Part shown: one piece after another, positions 8,388 to 17,936 of the stretch
Numbering within the stretch: the first letter of the stretch is position 1
Layout of the letters: the number at the start of each line of letters is the position of its first letter
Assembly (NCBI RefSeq): GCF_011745145.1
Contig: NZ_CP050191.1
Span: 6,030,473-6,094,472, forward strand
Reading direction: 5' to 3'
DNA length: 64,000 bases
Source: Mycobacterium sp. DL440
GTDB taxonomy: Bacteria > Actinomycetota > Actinomycetes > Mycobacteriales > Mycobacteriaceae
Notes under the pieces: generated by a model
Database searches by the model: none
Seen by the model: only the letters and a program-made list of their open reading frames with translations
Told to the model about the DNA's origin: nothing
Program-made: the position numbers and the translations under genes

Positions 8388-9425
8388 ATGCCGATCGCCA
8401 CGCCTGAGGTCTATGCCGAGATGCTCGGCCGGGCCAAGGAGCATTCCTTTGCATTCCCGGCCATCAACTGTGTCGGCTCGGAGAGCATCAACGCGGCCAT
8501 CAAGGGTTTCGCCGACGCGGGGAGCGACGGCATCATCCAGTTTTCGACCGGTGGGGCCGAGTTCGCTTCGGGGCTCGGGGTGAAGGACATGGTGACCGGT
8601 GCCGTCGCACTGGCCGAATTCGCCCATGTGATCGCCGACAGGTACCCGATCACGGTCGCTCTGCACACCGACCATTGTCCGAAGGACAAGCTGGACACCT
8701 ATGTGCGTCCGCTGCTGGCCATCTCATCGGAGAGGGTGAGTGCGGGTCGCGCTCCCTTGTTCCAGTCGCACATGTGGGACGGCTCGGCCGTCCCGATCGA
8801 CGAGAACCTCGCCATCGCCCAGGAACTGCTGAAGCTTTCTGCTGAGGCCAAGATTGTGCTCGAGGTCGAGATCGGCGTCGTCGGCGGTGAGGAAGACGGC
8901 GTCGAGGCCGAGATCAACGAAAAGCTCTACACCTCCTCGGAGGATTTCGAGAAGACGATCGACGCGTTGGGCGCGGGCGAGCAGGGGGCCTACCTACTGG
9001 CGGCCACGTTCGGAAACGTGCACGGCGTGTACAAGCCCGGCAATGTGGTTCTCAAGCCCGACGTGCTGGCCGAGGGCCAGCGGGTGGCCGCCGCCAAGCT
9101 CGGATTATCCGATGACGCAAAGCCTTTCGATTTCGTCTTCCACGGCGGGTCGGGTTCGCTGAAGTCCGAGATCGAAGATTCCCTCAAGTACGGCGTGGTG
9201 AAGATGAACGTCGATACCGACACGCAGTACGCCTTCACCCGTCCGTTGGCCGCGCACATGTTCACCAACTACGACGGTGTGCTCAAGATCGACGGCGAGG
9301 TGGGTAACAAGAAGTTCTACGACCCGCGCAGTTACCTGAAGAAGGCCGAGGCGTCGATGAGCGAGCGCGTGGTCGAGGCCTGCAACGACCTGCACAGCGC
9401 CGGACGCAGCGTCACCGGCGGTTAG
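8388..9425 (+). CDS. fba: Fructose-bisphosphate aldolase, class II
   Basis: This 345-residue class II (zinc-dependent) aldolase interconverts fructose-1,6-bisphosphate with glyceraldehyde-3-phosphate and dihydroxyacetone phosphate in glycolysis and gluconeogenesis. It has the signature HTDHCPKDKL with the catalytic Asp and zinc-ligand His, a further zinc site around TFGNVHGVYKPGN, and the phosphate-binding HGGSGS. I chose ATG at 8388 because it has AAGGA 7 nt upstream and gives the usual mycobacterial length. The in-frame ATG at 8358 would add ten unconserved residues. The gene is monocistronic, divergent from dedA. Confidence 0.96.
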   Translation: MPIATPEVYAEMLGRAKEHSFAFPAINCVGSESINAAIKGFADAGSDGIIQFSTGGAEFASGLGVKDMVTGAVALAEFAHVIADRYPITVALHTDHCPKDKLDTYVRPLLAISSERVSAGRAPLFQSHMWDGSAVPIDENLAIAQELLKLSAEAKIVLEVEIGVVGGEEDGVEAEINEKLYTSSEDFEKTIDALGAGEQGAYLLAATFGNVHGVYKPGNVVLKPDVLAEGQRVAAAKLGLSDDAKPFDFVFHGGSGSLKSEIEDSLKYGVVKMNVDTDTQYAFTRPLAAHMFTNYDGVLKIDGEVGNKKFYDPRSYLKKAEASMSERVVEACNDLHSAGRSVTGG

Positions 9426-9430
9426 ACGGC

Positions 9431-10018
9431 TCAGACGGCCGGTCGGCCGTAGCCGAGGATCCTGGCGATCTCGGCGTCATCGAGGGTGTGCACCCGGATG
9501 CCGCCCTCTTCATTGCCACCGATTGTGGTGATCGCGTTGTCATCCACGGTCACAACGAAATTGGTGTGCAACCCGAGCGGGCTGCCATCGGCGTACATCA
9601 CCACGTCGCCGGTGCGCGGCCGGTATCCCTCCGGATCGGTGAACCGGCCCGCCGCCTGGTAGTACTCCTGCAGCGTGTACACGCCCGGGATCCGCCAGCT
9701 CCCCGAGTTCGGGTTGGACAGCGGCTGGCCCGCCTCGTTGAGCACCCAGCTGACGAAGTCGGCGCACCACGGCTCCTCGACGCCTTCGGAGAAGTGGCTG
9801 CCGCCGGGCTGGGCGTCGTACTGCGCCTGCAGCACATCGACGATGCGCGCCTGGGCCGGATCGAGTGCGGTGCGGTCGATCTGGGGGAAGGCGACAGGTT
9901 TGCCGGGCAGGATGTCGATGGCGCCGGGATGCCGGACCAACAGGGTTGCCAGGCCGACCACGATGACCGCGCCGAACGCGCACAGGGTCAACCAGAGTTT
10001 GGGTCCGCGCAGGGTCAC
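9431..10018 (-). CDS. CHAP-domain exported amidase/peptidase-like protein
   Basis: The 195-residue protein has an N-terminal hydrophobic anchor or uncleaved signal (LWLTLCAFGAVIVVGLATLL). A CHAP-type papain-like fold follows: the catalytic Cys is in EPWCADFVSWVLNEAG (about 85), and the catalytic His is in LGLHTNFVVTVD (about 153). CHAP enzymes cut peptidoglycan peptides, so a cell-wall role outside the membrane is likely. The start is GTG at 10018. It lies 9 nt downstream of the Rv0361-like gene and is probably cotranscribed. It ends 5 nt from the convergent fba stop. Confidence 0.82.
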   Translation of the reverse strand: MTLRGPKLWLTLCAFGAVIVVGLATLLVRHPGAIDILPGKPVAFPQIDRTALDPAQARIVDVLQAQYDAQPGGSHFSEGVEEPWCADFVSWVLNEAGQPLSNPNSGSWRIPGVYTLQEYYQAAGRFTDPEGYRPRTGDVVMYADGSPLGLHTNFVVTVDDNAITTIGGNEEGGIRVHTLDDAEIARILGYGRPAV

Positions 10019-10027
10019 CGGACCAGA

Positions 10028-10831
10028 TTAACCGGTCGGTGCCTGGCAGATCTTCCACTGATTGTCGCGGAACTGGAGGTCGAAGCTGCGGGTGGACCGG
10101 GTTTGCGGGGCAAATGCCATGAAGCTGGTGACGTTGGCCTCGGCGTGGTCGCCGCTGACGACCACCTGGTCGATGCTGGCCACCACTGGGTACTGCTTGG
10201 CGTCCTCCACTCGGGCGTGGGTTTCGTCCCAGGCCTTCTGGTCGTACTTGACGTAGTTCTCCCGGGTGGTGCCGCAGGTCATCGACCGCAGGGCAGCCAG
10301 GTCGCCCCGCTGGATGGCCGAGTCGAAGTCCTGGATCGTCGTGCGGACGTCGTCTTCCTGGGATGCCGCCGACGACGATTTGCGGGTCAGCAGGACGGTG
10401 CCGAGCACCGCGATCGCCACCAGGGCCGCGATGACCAGGACGACTGCCACCACCCATCCCCAGCTGCGGCGGCCGGCGGGCGCCGGTCGCTGATCCGATT
10501 CCTCGCGCGGCGGGATAGATTGCGGGGCTGCACCTTTCGGCACTTCCTCGGTGTCGGTGTCGCCCTCGGCGGGCGGTGCGAACACCTCGGTCTCCGGGTC
10601 GGGCGGGGTGTCGATCTTCTGGGTGGATCCGTCGAACCCGGATGGTGCGGTGAAGCGTCGTTCTTCGCTGCGCGCCACCGCCTCGGTGACTTCGTCGGCC
10701 GAGCCGATGATTTCGGTGGCCGGCTCGGAGAGCTCGGGTGTGGGGAACGCGGCTGTGGGCAACTCGACCTTCTCGGTCGGGGTGTCGCTCTGGTCGGTGC
10801 GATCTTCGTCAGGTCCCGTTGGGTTCGACAT
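10028..10831 (-). CDS. Single-pass membrane protein with NTF2/DUF4878-like extracytoplasmic domain (Rv0361-like)
   Basis: The 267 residues comprise a cytoplasmic, acidic, Thr/Pro-rich N-terminal half (about 1-125), one transmembrane helix (GWVVAVVLVIAALVAIAVLGTVLL) and an extracytoplasmic domain with paired Cys (MTCGTTRENYV and WKICQAP). Such domains resemble the NTF2/lumazine-like fold. The gene at 23994 encodes a protein of the same build. Multiple Thr residues in the N-terminal half make it a candidate Ser/Thr-kinase substrate (inference). It is divergent from the DUF3151 gene. Confidence 0.75.
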   Translation of the reverse strand: MSNPTGPDEDRTDQSDTPTEKVELPTAAFPTPELSEPATEIIGSADEVTEAVARSEERRFTAPSGFDGSTQKIDTPPDPETEVFAPPAEGDTDTEEVPKGAAPQSIPPREESDQRPAPAGRRSWGWVVAVVLVIAALVAIAVLGTVLLTRKSSSAASQEDDVRTTIQDFDSAIQRGDLAALRSMTCGTTRENYVKYDQKAWDETHARVEDAKQYPVVASIDQVVVSGDHAEANVTSFMAFAPQTRSTRSFDLQFRDNQWKICQAPTG

Positions 10832-10895
10832 CCCTGCTGCGGTCCTCCCGTACGTCGGTACCGGTGGAGCTTATCGGTCGGTGCACAATAGGCCC

Positions 10896-11312
10896 ATGAC
10901 ACGGATGGGTGATTTGTTGGGGCCGGAGCCGGTCCTCCTTCCCGGGGACCCTGAGGCCGAGGACGAATTGGCCGCGGGTGAAAAGGCTGCCGTCGTGGCG
11001 GCCGCCCACCCGTCGGCGTCGATCGCGTGGGCGGTGCTGGCCGAGAGGGCGCTCGCCGACGACAAGGCCGTCACCGCGTATGCGTATGCCCGCACCGGCT
11101 ATCACCGCGGGTTGGATCAGTTGCGGCGTAACGGCTGGAAGGGTTTCGGCCCGGTGCCGTTCGCCCATGAGCCGAACCAGGGATTCCTGCGGTGTGTGGC
11201 CTCGTTGGCCCGGGCGGCCGACGACATCGGTGAGACCGACGAGCTTCAGCGGTGCCTCGATCTGCTCGACGACTGCGATCCGTCGGCCCGGGCCGAACTC
11301 GGCCTGGCCTAG
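10896..11312 (+). CDS. DUF3151 family protein (Rv0360c-like)
   Basis: The 138-residue soluble actinobacterial protein carries the conserved segments MGDLLGPEPVLLPGD and AYARTGYHRGLDQLRRNGWKG, followed by HEPNQGFLRCVASLA. It is helical, TPR-like in feel, and of unknown function. The start is ATG at 10896 (MTRMGDLL); the second ATG nine bases later is also possible. The reading frame is open far upstream but runs antisense to the neighbouring gene there. Its stop shares CTAG with the convergent CDF gene. Confidence 0.88.
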   Translation: MTRMGDLLGPEPVLLPGDPEAEDELAAGEKAAVVAAAHPSASIAWAVLAERALADDKAVTAYAYARTGYHRGLDQLRRNGWKGFGPVPFAHEPNQGFLRCVASLARAADDIGETDELQRCLDLLDDCDPSARAELGLA

Positions 11313-12205
11313 TCCTTCGCCTCGCAGGAGCAGTCGTCTGCTGATTCGGGCGGCTCCACCTGCACGGTGGCGTGGGCCAGGCCCCGGGCGTTCAGTACCG
11401 CGCGGGCGTCGTCGAGCACTCGGGCGGTGTCGGCACTGCTGGTCAGGTGCGCGGTGACCATGTCCTTCCCGGGGACGAGCGTCCACACGTGCAGATCGTG
11501 CACGCCCGTCACGCCTTCCACCGCCCCGAGTGCGGTCCGCAGCTCTTCGACGTCGATGTGCTGCGGGGAGGATTCGCTGAGGATCCGCAGCGCTGCCCGG
11601 GCCAACGCGATGGCCCTCGGGAGCACCCACAGAGCGACGAGGACGGCGACCACGACATCGGCGTAGGGCCAGCCGGTGGTGACGGTGACGATGCCGGCGA
11701 CGAGGACACCGATGCTGCCGACGGTGTCGGCCACGACCTCCATGTACGCACCTTTGACGGCCAGGCTGCCTTCCGCATGCGAGCGCAGCAGCAGCACCAC
11801 TACGGCGTTGGCGAGTAGCCCGGCCAGCGCGACGACGATCATCGGCACGCCGGGTACCTCGGGCGCGTCGCCGAGCCGTTCGAAAGCCTCGTAGAGGATG
11901 AACGCGGCGACGCCGAGCAACAGCACCGCGTTGGCCACCGCGGTGAACACCTCGGCGCGGTGCCAGCCGTACGTCCGGTCGGGTGAGGAGCTGCCGCGGC
12001 GTGCGAGCAGTACCGCGGTCACCCCCATGAACATCGCGACCAGGTCGGTCAGCATGTGCCCCGCGTCGGCCAGCAGTGCGATCGAGTTGATCAGCAGGGC
12101 CGTGACGAGCTCCACGATGAAGAACGCCGACAGGATCGCGGCGGCGATGACCATCCTGCTGACGCGGGTATCGCTGCTGTGGCTGTGATCGTGGCCGGCA
12201 CCCAT
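11309..12205 (-). CDS. Cation diffusion facilitator (CzcD/ZitB-type divalent metal exporter)
   Basis: The 298-residue CDF transporter exports Zn2+ or a similar ion in exchange for protons. It has an N-terminal His-rich GHDHSHSS and six transmembrane segments. The metal site is in TM2 (ALLADAGHMLTD, H..D) and TM5 (EVVADTVGSIGV, D..D variant), and the C-terminal cytoplasmic domain (HIDVEELRTAL... VHDLHVWTL) ends in a CSC motif. I chose ATG at 12205 because a promoter (TTGCCA-N18-TATATT) with a 20-bp palindrome in its spacer ends 6 nt before it, implying a leaderless mRNA. A longer frame to 12241 would run through this promoter. It is inserted between genes that are adjacent in M. tuberculosis. 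Confidence 0.9.
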   Translation of the reverse strand: MGAGHDHSHSSDTRVSRMVIAAAILSAFFIVELVTALLINSIALLADAGHMLTDLVAMFMGVTAVLLARRGSSSPDRTYGWHRAEVFTAVANAVLLLGVAAFILYEAFERLGDAPEVPGVPMIVVALAGLLANAVVVLLLRSHAEGSLAVKGAYMEVVADTVGSIGVLVAGIVTVTTGWPYADVVVAVLVALWVLPRAIALARAALRILSESSPQHIDVEELRTALGAVEGVTGVHDLHVWTLVPGKDMVTAHLTSSADTARVLDDARAVLNARGLAHATVQVEPPESADDCSCEAKD

Positions 12206-12211
12206 GCCCGA

Positions 12212-12241
12212 AATATATGCGGAAGTACGCATATGTGGCAA
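12212..12241 (-). promoter_or_regulatory. Promoter with metal-sensor-type operator for the CDF exporter
   Basis: Read on the minus strand: -35 TTGCCA (12241-12236), 18-nt spacer, -10 TATATT (12217-12212), then six bases and the ATG. The spacer is almost filled by ATATGCG-TACTTC-CGCATAT (12234-12215), a perfect 7-bp-arm dyad. Such AT-ended dyads over the -10 are typical of ArsR/SmtB or MerR metal sensors. The identity of the sensor is inference. Confidence 0.7.
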
Positions 12242-12244
12242 GCG

Positions 12245-13036
12245 TCAGAGCCAGGCGGACCAGAAGCGGGTCAGAGTGCTGCCCCACGACACCAGATGGC
12301 GCGGTACTCCGGAAAGATCGACGAACCATAAGACCACCGCGAAGAACCACCGGTTGAGCATGGGCGTGATCAGCAGGATCAACAGGATGAAGAAACCCCA
12401 CTGCTTGGCCGGCTCCAGTGCTCGCTGAGTGTCGGGGCTCAAGTGCGGTTCCAGTGCGCCGTAGCCGTCCAGCCCGGGAATCGGCAGCAGGTTCAGCACA
12501 ACCGCAGTGACCTGCAGGAAACCCAGGAAGGCCAGCCCGGACCAGAACACCCCGTGGGCCGGGTCGAAGAAGATCTGGGTGATGACCAGCAGCAGCACCC
12601 CCAAGACCAGGTTGGCGGCCGGACCGGCCAGGCTGACCAGGGTCTTCTGCCGCGCCGTCATTCCCGAGGTGCGGACGTAGACGGCCCCGCCGGGCAGGCC
12701 GATGCCGCCGAGGGCGATGAACAGCACCGGCAGCCCCAGTGACAGCAGGGGATGGGAGTACTTGAGCGGGTTGAGGGTCAGATAGCCGCGACCCGCCACT
12801 TCGCTTTTCATGGTGGCGTCACCGAACCGCCACGCGGTGAAGGCGTGGCCGAACTCGTGCAGACACAGCGACACCAGCCAGCCCGCGATCACCAGGATGA
12901 AAACGCCGATGTAGGACAGCGGCTTCACCGTGTCGGCGGCCAGCCAGGCCACCACCCCGCCGGCCACGGTGATCGCGACGACGGCCAAAAAGACCGGGCT
13001 GGGGCGTACCGACTGATGCAGCGGGCGGATGTTCAC
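12245..13036 (-). CDS. Site-2 protease-like M50 zinc metalloprotease (Rv0359-like)
   Basis: The 263-residue polytopic membrane protein is of the M50 family. The zinc motif HEFGH is in the second hydrophobic segment (SLCLHEFGHAFTAWRFG), and the third ligand is in NLLPIPGLDGYGALEP (the LD/NPxxxDG-type motif). No PDZ domain is present, which places it in the compact S2P group. Members cleave within membrane segments or act as membrane-embedded peptidases; the substrate here is unknown. It starts at GTG 13036, 29 nt from the next upstream gene of the same direction. Confidence 0.88.
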   Translation of the reverse strand: MNIRPLHQSVRPSPVFLAVVAITVAGGVVAWLAADTVKPLSYIGVFILVIAGWLVSLCLHEFGHAFTAWRFGDATMKSEVAGRGYLTLNPLKYSHPLLSLGLPVLFIALGGIGLPGGAVYVRTSGMTARQKTLVSLAGPAANLVLGVLLLVITQIFFDPAHGVFWSGLAFLGFLQVTAVVLNLLPIPGLDGYGALEPHLSPDTQRALEPAKQWGFFILLILLITPMLNRWFFAVVLWFVDLSGVPRHLVSWGSTLTRFWSAWL

Positions 13037-13065
13037 GATTCGACGCTACCGGCTCTCGCCGCAGT

Positions 13066-13647
13066 TCAGCCGACGCGCAGCCAGCCTTCGGTGTGCCGGT
13101 AGAACGTCGAGCGCCGTACCGTTCGCGGCGCGGGCACACCGTCCCGGGTCACCTGGGCGCCCGGGGTGCCCAGCTGCGCGGCGCGACCGACGACCCAGTG
13201 GCGTGGGCGGCCACGGTCGGAGAGCACGCTCGCACGCAGCCCCGGCATGTTCGTCGTCGGCTCGACCCGGACGCCGGGCGCCTCGCCGTCGAACAGCACG
13301 CAGTCGTCGACGATGGCCTCGCCCTGCAGCGGCGCGCCGTCGGCTCCGTGCCATTGCGCCGCGCCGACGAGCACTGTTCCCGTCTCATCGCGGATCAGCG
13401 GGACACGCCGGGCGGTGGCACGGAGCGCGCGCCGGGCCGACCAGCTACCGGCCGCCTGCGCGACCTCGACATCGAGCCGATCGGCCCGCAGCAACGCGGT
13501 GAGTACGGCGGAAAGCTGCGCTTCGCCGCCGGTCACGACCAGTCTGCGGGGTGTGCCGAGGTCATCGACGTCGACCCTCGGCAGGCCCTGGAGCGGGCGC
13601 GGAACACGGCCTGTGCCGACCACCGCGACCCCGTGTGAGGCGGACAA
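13066..13647 (-). CDS. Conserved hypothetical protein (Rv0358-like)
   Basis: The 193-residue Arg/Ala/Val-rich protein has no membrane segment and no motif I recognise. It lies between the M50 protease gene and divergent purA, the same place as Rv0358 in M. tuberculosis. The longest frame starts at TTG (13647); GTG at 13623 is an in-frame alternative. The product looks like a small two-domain beta-rich protein ending in TFYRHTEGWLRVG. It is probably cotranscribed with the protease. Confidence 0.7.
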   Translation of the reverse strand: MSASHGVAVVGTGRVPRPLQGLPRVDVDDLGTPRRLVVTGGEAQLSAVLTALLRADRLDVEVAQAAGSWSARRALRATARRVPLIRDETGTVLVGAAQWHGADGAPLQGEAIVDDCVLFDGEAPGVRVEPTTNMPGLRASVLSDRGRPRHWVVGRAAQLGTPGAQVTRDGVPAPRTVRRSTFYRHTEGWLRVG

Positions 13648-13737
13648 AACTGCTCCTCGCGGTCAAGAAAATGTGTTCGCAGCGTGTGCTGGGATAAGGT
13701 GACCTACCGGCTGCACCACACTAGTGCGGAAGATTGA

Positions 13738-15680
<1,943 letters not shown>

Positions 15681-15699
15681 GCCGTGTCACTATGACGCC

Positions 15700-16371
15700 G
15701 TGGATCAACGACCATTGCACCGTTTGTCGACTCCGCGCGCCGCGGCGATCGCGGGAGTGTTGTTCGCCTTGCTGTTCGGGGCGTCGCTGATCCTGATCCG
15801 CACTGCGCTACCGGAGGGTGCCGAACCGGGTTCCCAGTGGATCGACGGAGCGAGTACCCGGCTGCGGGTGGCGTCGGTCTTGATGCCGTTCGCGGGTATC
15901 GCGTTCCTGTGGTTCATCGGCGTGGTGCGCGACGGCTTCGGTCGTTACGAGGACCGGTTCTTCGCGTCGGTCTTTCTCGGTAGCGGAATCCTGTTCCTGG
16001 CCATGATGTTCGTGTCCTCGGCCGTCGGTGCCGCATTGATCGCCAGCAAGGCCGGGATGGTCGACGCCGCGGCCCATTCCGACGCCGCCACGTTCGGGCA
16101 GATGTTGCTGCTGACGCTGAGCAAGACCTACGGGATCCGCATGGCCGCCGTGTTCATGATCTCGCTGGCCACGATCTGGTTGAAGACCGGCCTGATGCCG
16201 CGCCTGCTGGCGTTCGCGACATACCTTCTCGCGGTGATACTCCTGATCGCGGGCGATCTCAGCATGTGGTTGGCGTTGGCGTTCCCGACTTGGGTGCTGG
16301 TGGTCAGCGTGTTGTTCTTGGCCCGGGCCGGCGTGATCGACCTACATGGCGAACACGAGCATTCGGGGTAG
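15700..16371 (+). CDS. Six-helix membrane protein of unknown function
   Basis: The 223 residues have about six predicted transmembrane helices: IAGVLFALLFGASLILI, VASVLMPFAGIAFLWFIGV, ASVFLGSGILFLAMMFV, then three in the C-terminal half. The C-terminal end is His-rich (DLHGEHEHSG). The first loop (ALPEGAEPGSQWIDGAS) is likely extracytoplasmic. There is no motif that assigns a transport or enzyme role. The start is GTG at 15700, 19 nt after the hotdog gene, so it may be the third gene of the purA transcript. Confidence 0.78.
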   Translation: MDQRPLHRLSTPRAAAIAGVLFALLFGASLILIRTALPEGAEPGSQWIDGASTRLRVASVLMPFAGIAFLWFIGVVRDGFGRYEDRFFASVFLGSGILFLAMMFVSSAVGAALIASKAGMVDAAAHSDAATFGQMLLLTLSKTYGIRMAAVFMISLATIWLKTGLMPRLLAFATYLLAVILLIAGDLSMWLALAFPTWVLVVSVLFLARAGVIDLHGEHEHSG

Positions 16372-16409
16372 GCGGCGCGAGTTTTGCTGCGTGGGTCGGT
16401 TGTGATGAA

Positions 16410-16433
16410 TCAGGACTGTCACCGATGTCCTGA
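16410..16433. repeat. Inverted repeat TCAGGAC-N10-GTCCTGA, possible solo IS terminus
   Basis: This is a perfect 7-bp dyad 38 nt after the membrane-protein stop. The surrounding words (GGACTGTCACCGATGTCCTGA) remind me of IS481-type terminal repeats in mycobacteria; that is memory, not a search. No transposase or second end is present. It could instead serve as a weak terminator. Confidence 0.35.
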
Positions 16434-16466
16434 GGGATAACAGCTGCGCGTGTCGCCCGGCGGTGG

Positions 16467-16487
16467 CATAATCGAACGTATGTTCGA
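16467..16487 (+). promoter_or_regulatory. LexA-binding SOS box with overlapping -10 element
   Basis: TCGAAC-GTAT-GTTCGA at 16472-16487 is an exact match to the mycobacterial LexA box TCGAACnnnnGTTCGA. A -10-like CATAAT (16467-16472) abuts it and lies 7 nt before the ATG at 16480, giving a likely leaderless, DNA-damage-inducible transcript. Confidence 0.75.
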
Positions 16488-16536
16488 CACTGATCCCGAT
16501 GTGGACCTGATCGACACGGGTGTCAGTCCCCGGTGA
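16480..16536 (+). CDS. SOS-controlled 18-residue ORF (micropeptide or gene remnant)
   Basis: ATG inside the LexA box opens an 18-codon frame, MFDTDPDVDLIDTGVSPR, ending at TGA. The MFD-x-D start under an SOS box is how mycobacterial 13E12/DUF222-HNH repeat genes usually begin, so this may be the leftover 5' end of such a gene. A real acidic micropeptide cannot be excluded. It overlaps the 3' end of the opposite-strand ferredoxin gene by 14 nt. Confidence 0.4.
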   Translation: MFDTDPDVDLIDTGVSPR

Positions 16537-16717
16537 GCTTCAATGCGCTTGCCGGGCACAGCTTGACGGCCTCGCGCGCGTGCCCGATCTCATTGTCGGG
16601 CACCTCATCGACGAGGACTTTGACCACACCGTCGTCGTCCTGGTCGAAGACGACGTCGGAGACCATCACGCAATTGCCCGATGCGATGCAGGCGTCCTGA
16701 TCTGCTTCTACTTTCAT
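16523..16717 (-). CDS. Small [3Fe-4S] ferredoxin of P450-partner type
   Basis: The 64-residue ferredoxin has the spacing C-I-A-S-G-N-C (Cys10 and Cys16) and a later C-P (LCPASAL, Cys54). This is the three-Cys pattern of mycobacterial and streptomycete [3Fe-4S] ferredoxins, in which the second Cys of a classical CxxCxxC is replaced. It delivers electrons to a P450. Its start lies 4 nt after the stop of the P450 gene, and it is the last gene of the leftward operon, so it is almost certainly the redox partner of that P450. Confidence 0.93.
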   Translation of the reverse strand: MKVEADQDACIASGNCVMVSDVVFDQDDDGVVKVLVDEVPDNEIGHAREAVKLCPASALKLTGD

Positions 16718-16721
16718 GGCC

Positions 16722-17927
16722 TCACCACGTTACCGCCAACGATTTCAGCCCGTAGATGAAGTGGAAAGACCGGTAGGCGACGTCGTCGAACGGCTCGGCC
16801 AGGGCAAGGTCCGGGAACCGTTGCAGCAGGGCCGGGAAGGCGATCCGCATCTCCATGCGGGCCAGCGGAGCGCCGAGACAGTGGTGCACGCCGTGGCCGA
16901 AGGCCAGATGGCCGGGCGCGCCGCGGCTGATGTCGAGCACGTCGGGGGTGTGGATGAAGTCGGGGTCGCGATTGCCTGCGGGCAGTGAGGCAAAGACCAA
17001 TTCGCCCGCGGGAATCCGCACGCCGGCAACTTCGACCTCGGTGGTGGTGAAGCGGGGGATGGCGTTCTGCACGATGGACAGCCAGCGCAGCAGTTCCTCG
17101 ACTGCGGGGCCGACGGCCTCCGGATCGTCGCGGACCGCGGCCAGCTGGTCGGGGTGGCGCAGCAATGCCAGGACGCCCAGGCCCAGCATGTTCGACGTGG
17201 TTTCATGCCCGGCGAGCAGCAACAGCCCGGCGATGCCGACGAGTTCGTCGTCGGACAGCTCGCCACCATGGTCGCGCACCAGCATGCCGAGGATGTCCTC
17301 GCCCGGATCCTGGCGGGCCCGCGCGACGAGACCGCGCATGTAGTCCCGGCTCTGCTGTTGCAGCGCAAGACGTTCCGCGATGGGCAGGGACAAGTCGAGC
17401 TGGAGGGTCGAGCGTTGCTGGAAGTCGTCGCGGTCCTCGTAGGGCACGCCGAGCAGTTCGCAGATCACCAGCGAGGGAATAGGAAGCGCAAAGTCGGTCA
17501 CCAGATCCGACGGCGGGCCGGCCGCTGCCATCGCATCGAGCCGGGAGTCGACGATCTCGACGATGCGAGGTTCCAGACGTTTCATCCGGCGGATGGTGAA
17601 CTCCGCGGTGAGCATGCGGCGCAGCCGCTGGTGTTCGGGCGGGTCAATCCCCAGCAGGTTGCCGGCCCGGGCGCTAGCGAGCTCCTCCTCGGACATCTCG
17701 GGCGCTCCGGGCAGGGTGAAACCGGGTGGTCTGCTGTTGGAGAACCGCTCGTGGTCCGACAACATCGCCTTGACGTCCTCGTGGCGGGTGATCAGGTACA
17801 CGGGATTGCCGAGCGCACTGATGACCTTGCGCACCCCGTCGGTCTCACGGATCTCGCGCAGGTCCGGCGTCGGGTCGAAGGCATTGCGCCGCATGTGCAA
17901 TGGCGGCAGCGTCGTCGGCCCAGTCAT
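16722..17927 (-). CDS. Cytochrome P450
   Basis: The 401-residue soluble bacterial P450 has the I-helix oxygen-activation motif LLLAGHETTSN, the K-helix EELLR, and the heme-thiolate loop FGHGVHHCLGAPLARME, whose Cys is the axial ligand. It is a class I enzyme needing a ferredoxin and a ferredoxin reductase. The ferredoxin is directly downstream; no reductase is in the window. It resembles the CYP105/CYP107 type of general-purpose hydroxylase by motif spelling, but I would not assign a family. The substrate is unknown; the MMPL and hydrolase genes upstream hint at a lipid or secreted metabolite (inference). Confidence 0.95.
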   Translation of the reverse strand: MTGPTTLPPLHMRRNAFDPTPDLREIRETDGVRKVISALGNPVYLITRHEDVKAMLSDHERFSNSRPPGFTLPGAPEMSEEELASARAGNLLGIDPPEHQRLRRMLTAEFTIRRMKRLEPRIVEIVDSRLDAMAAAGPPSDLVTDFALPIPSLVICELLGVPYEDRDDFQQRSTLQLDLSLPIAERLALQQQSRDYMRGLVARARQDPGEDILGMLVRDHGGELSDDELVGIAGLLLLAGHETTSNMLGLGVLALLRHPDQLAAVRDDPEAVGPAVEELLRWLSIVQNAIPRFTTTEVEVAGVRIPAGELVFASLPAGNRDPDFIHTPDVLDISRGAPGHLAFGHGVHHCLGAPLARMEMRIAFPALLQRFPDLALAEPFDDVAYRSFHFIYGLKSLAVTW

Positions 17928-17936
17928 GCCACGACG

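Noticed and set aside
9488..10891. 467-codon plus-strand ORF over the CHAP and Rv0361-like genes
   Set aside because: It is antisense to two genes with clear motifs (CHAP Cys/His, transmembrane helix); long shadow ORFs are common at this GC content.
10809..12401. 530-codon minus-strand ORF over the CDF gene
   Set aside because: It is a different frame from the CDF transporter, giving an Arg-rich product without membrane helices; the CDF frame has all family motifs.
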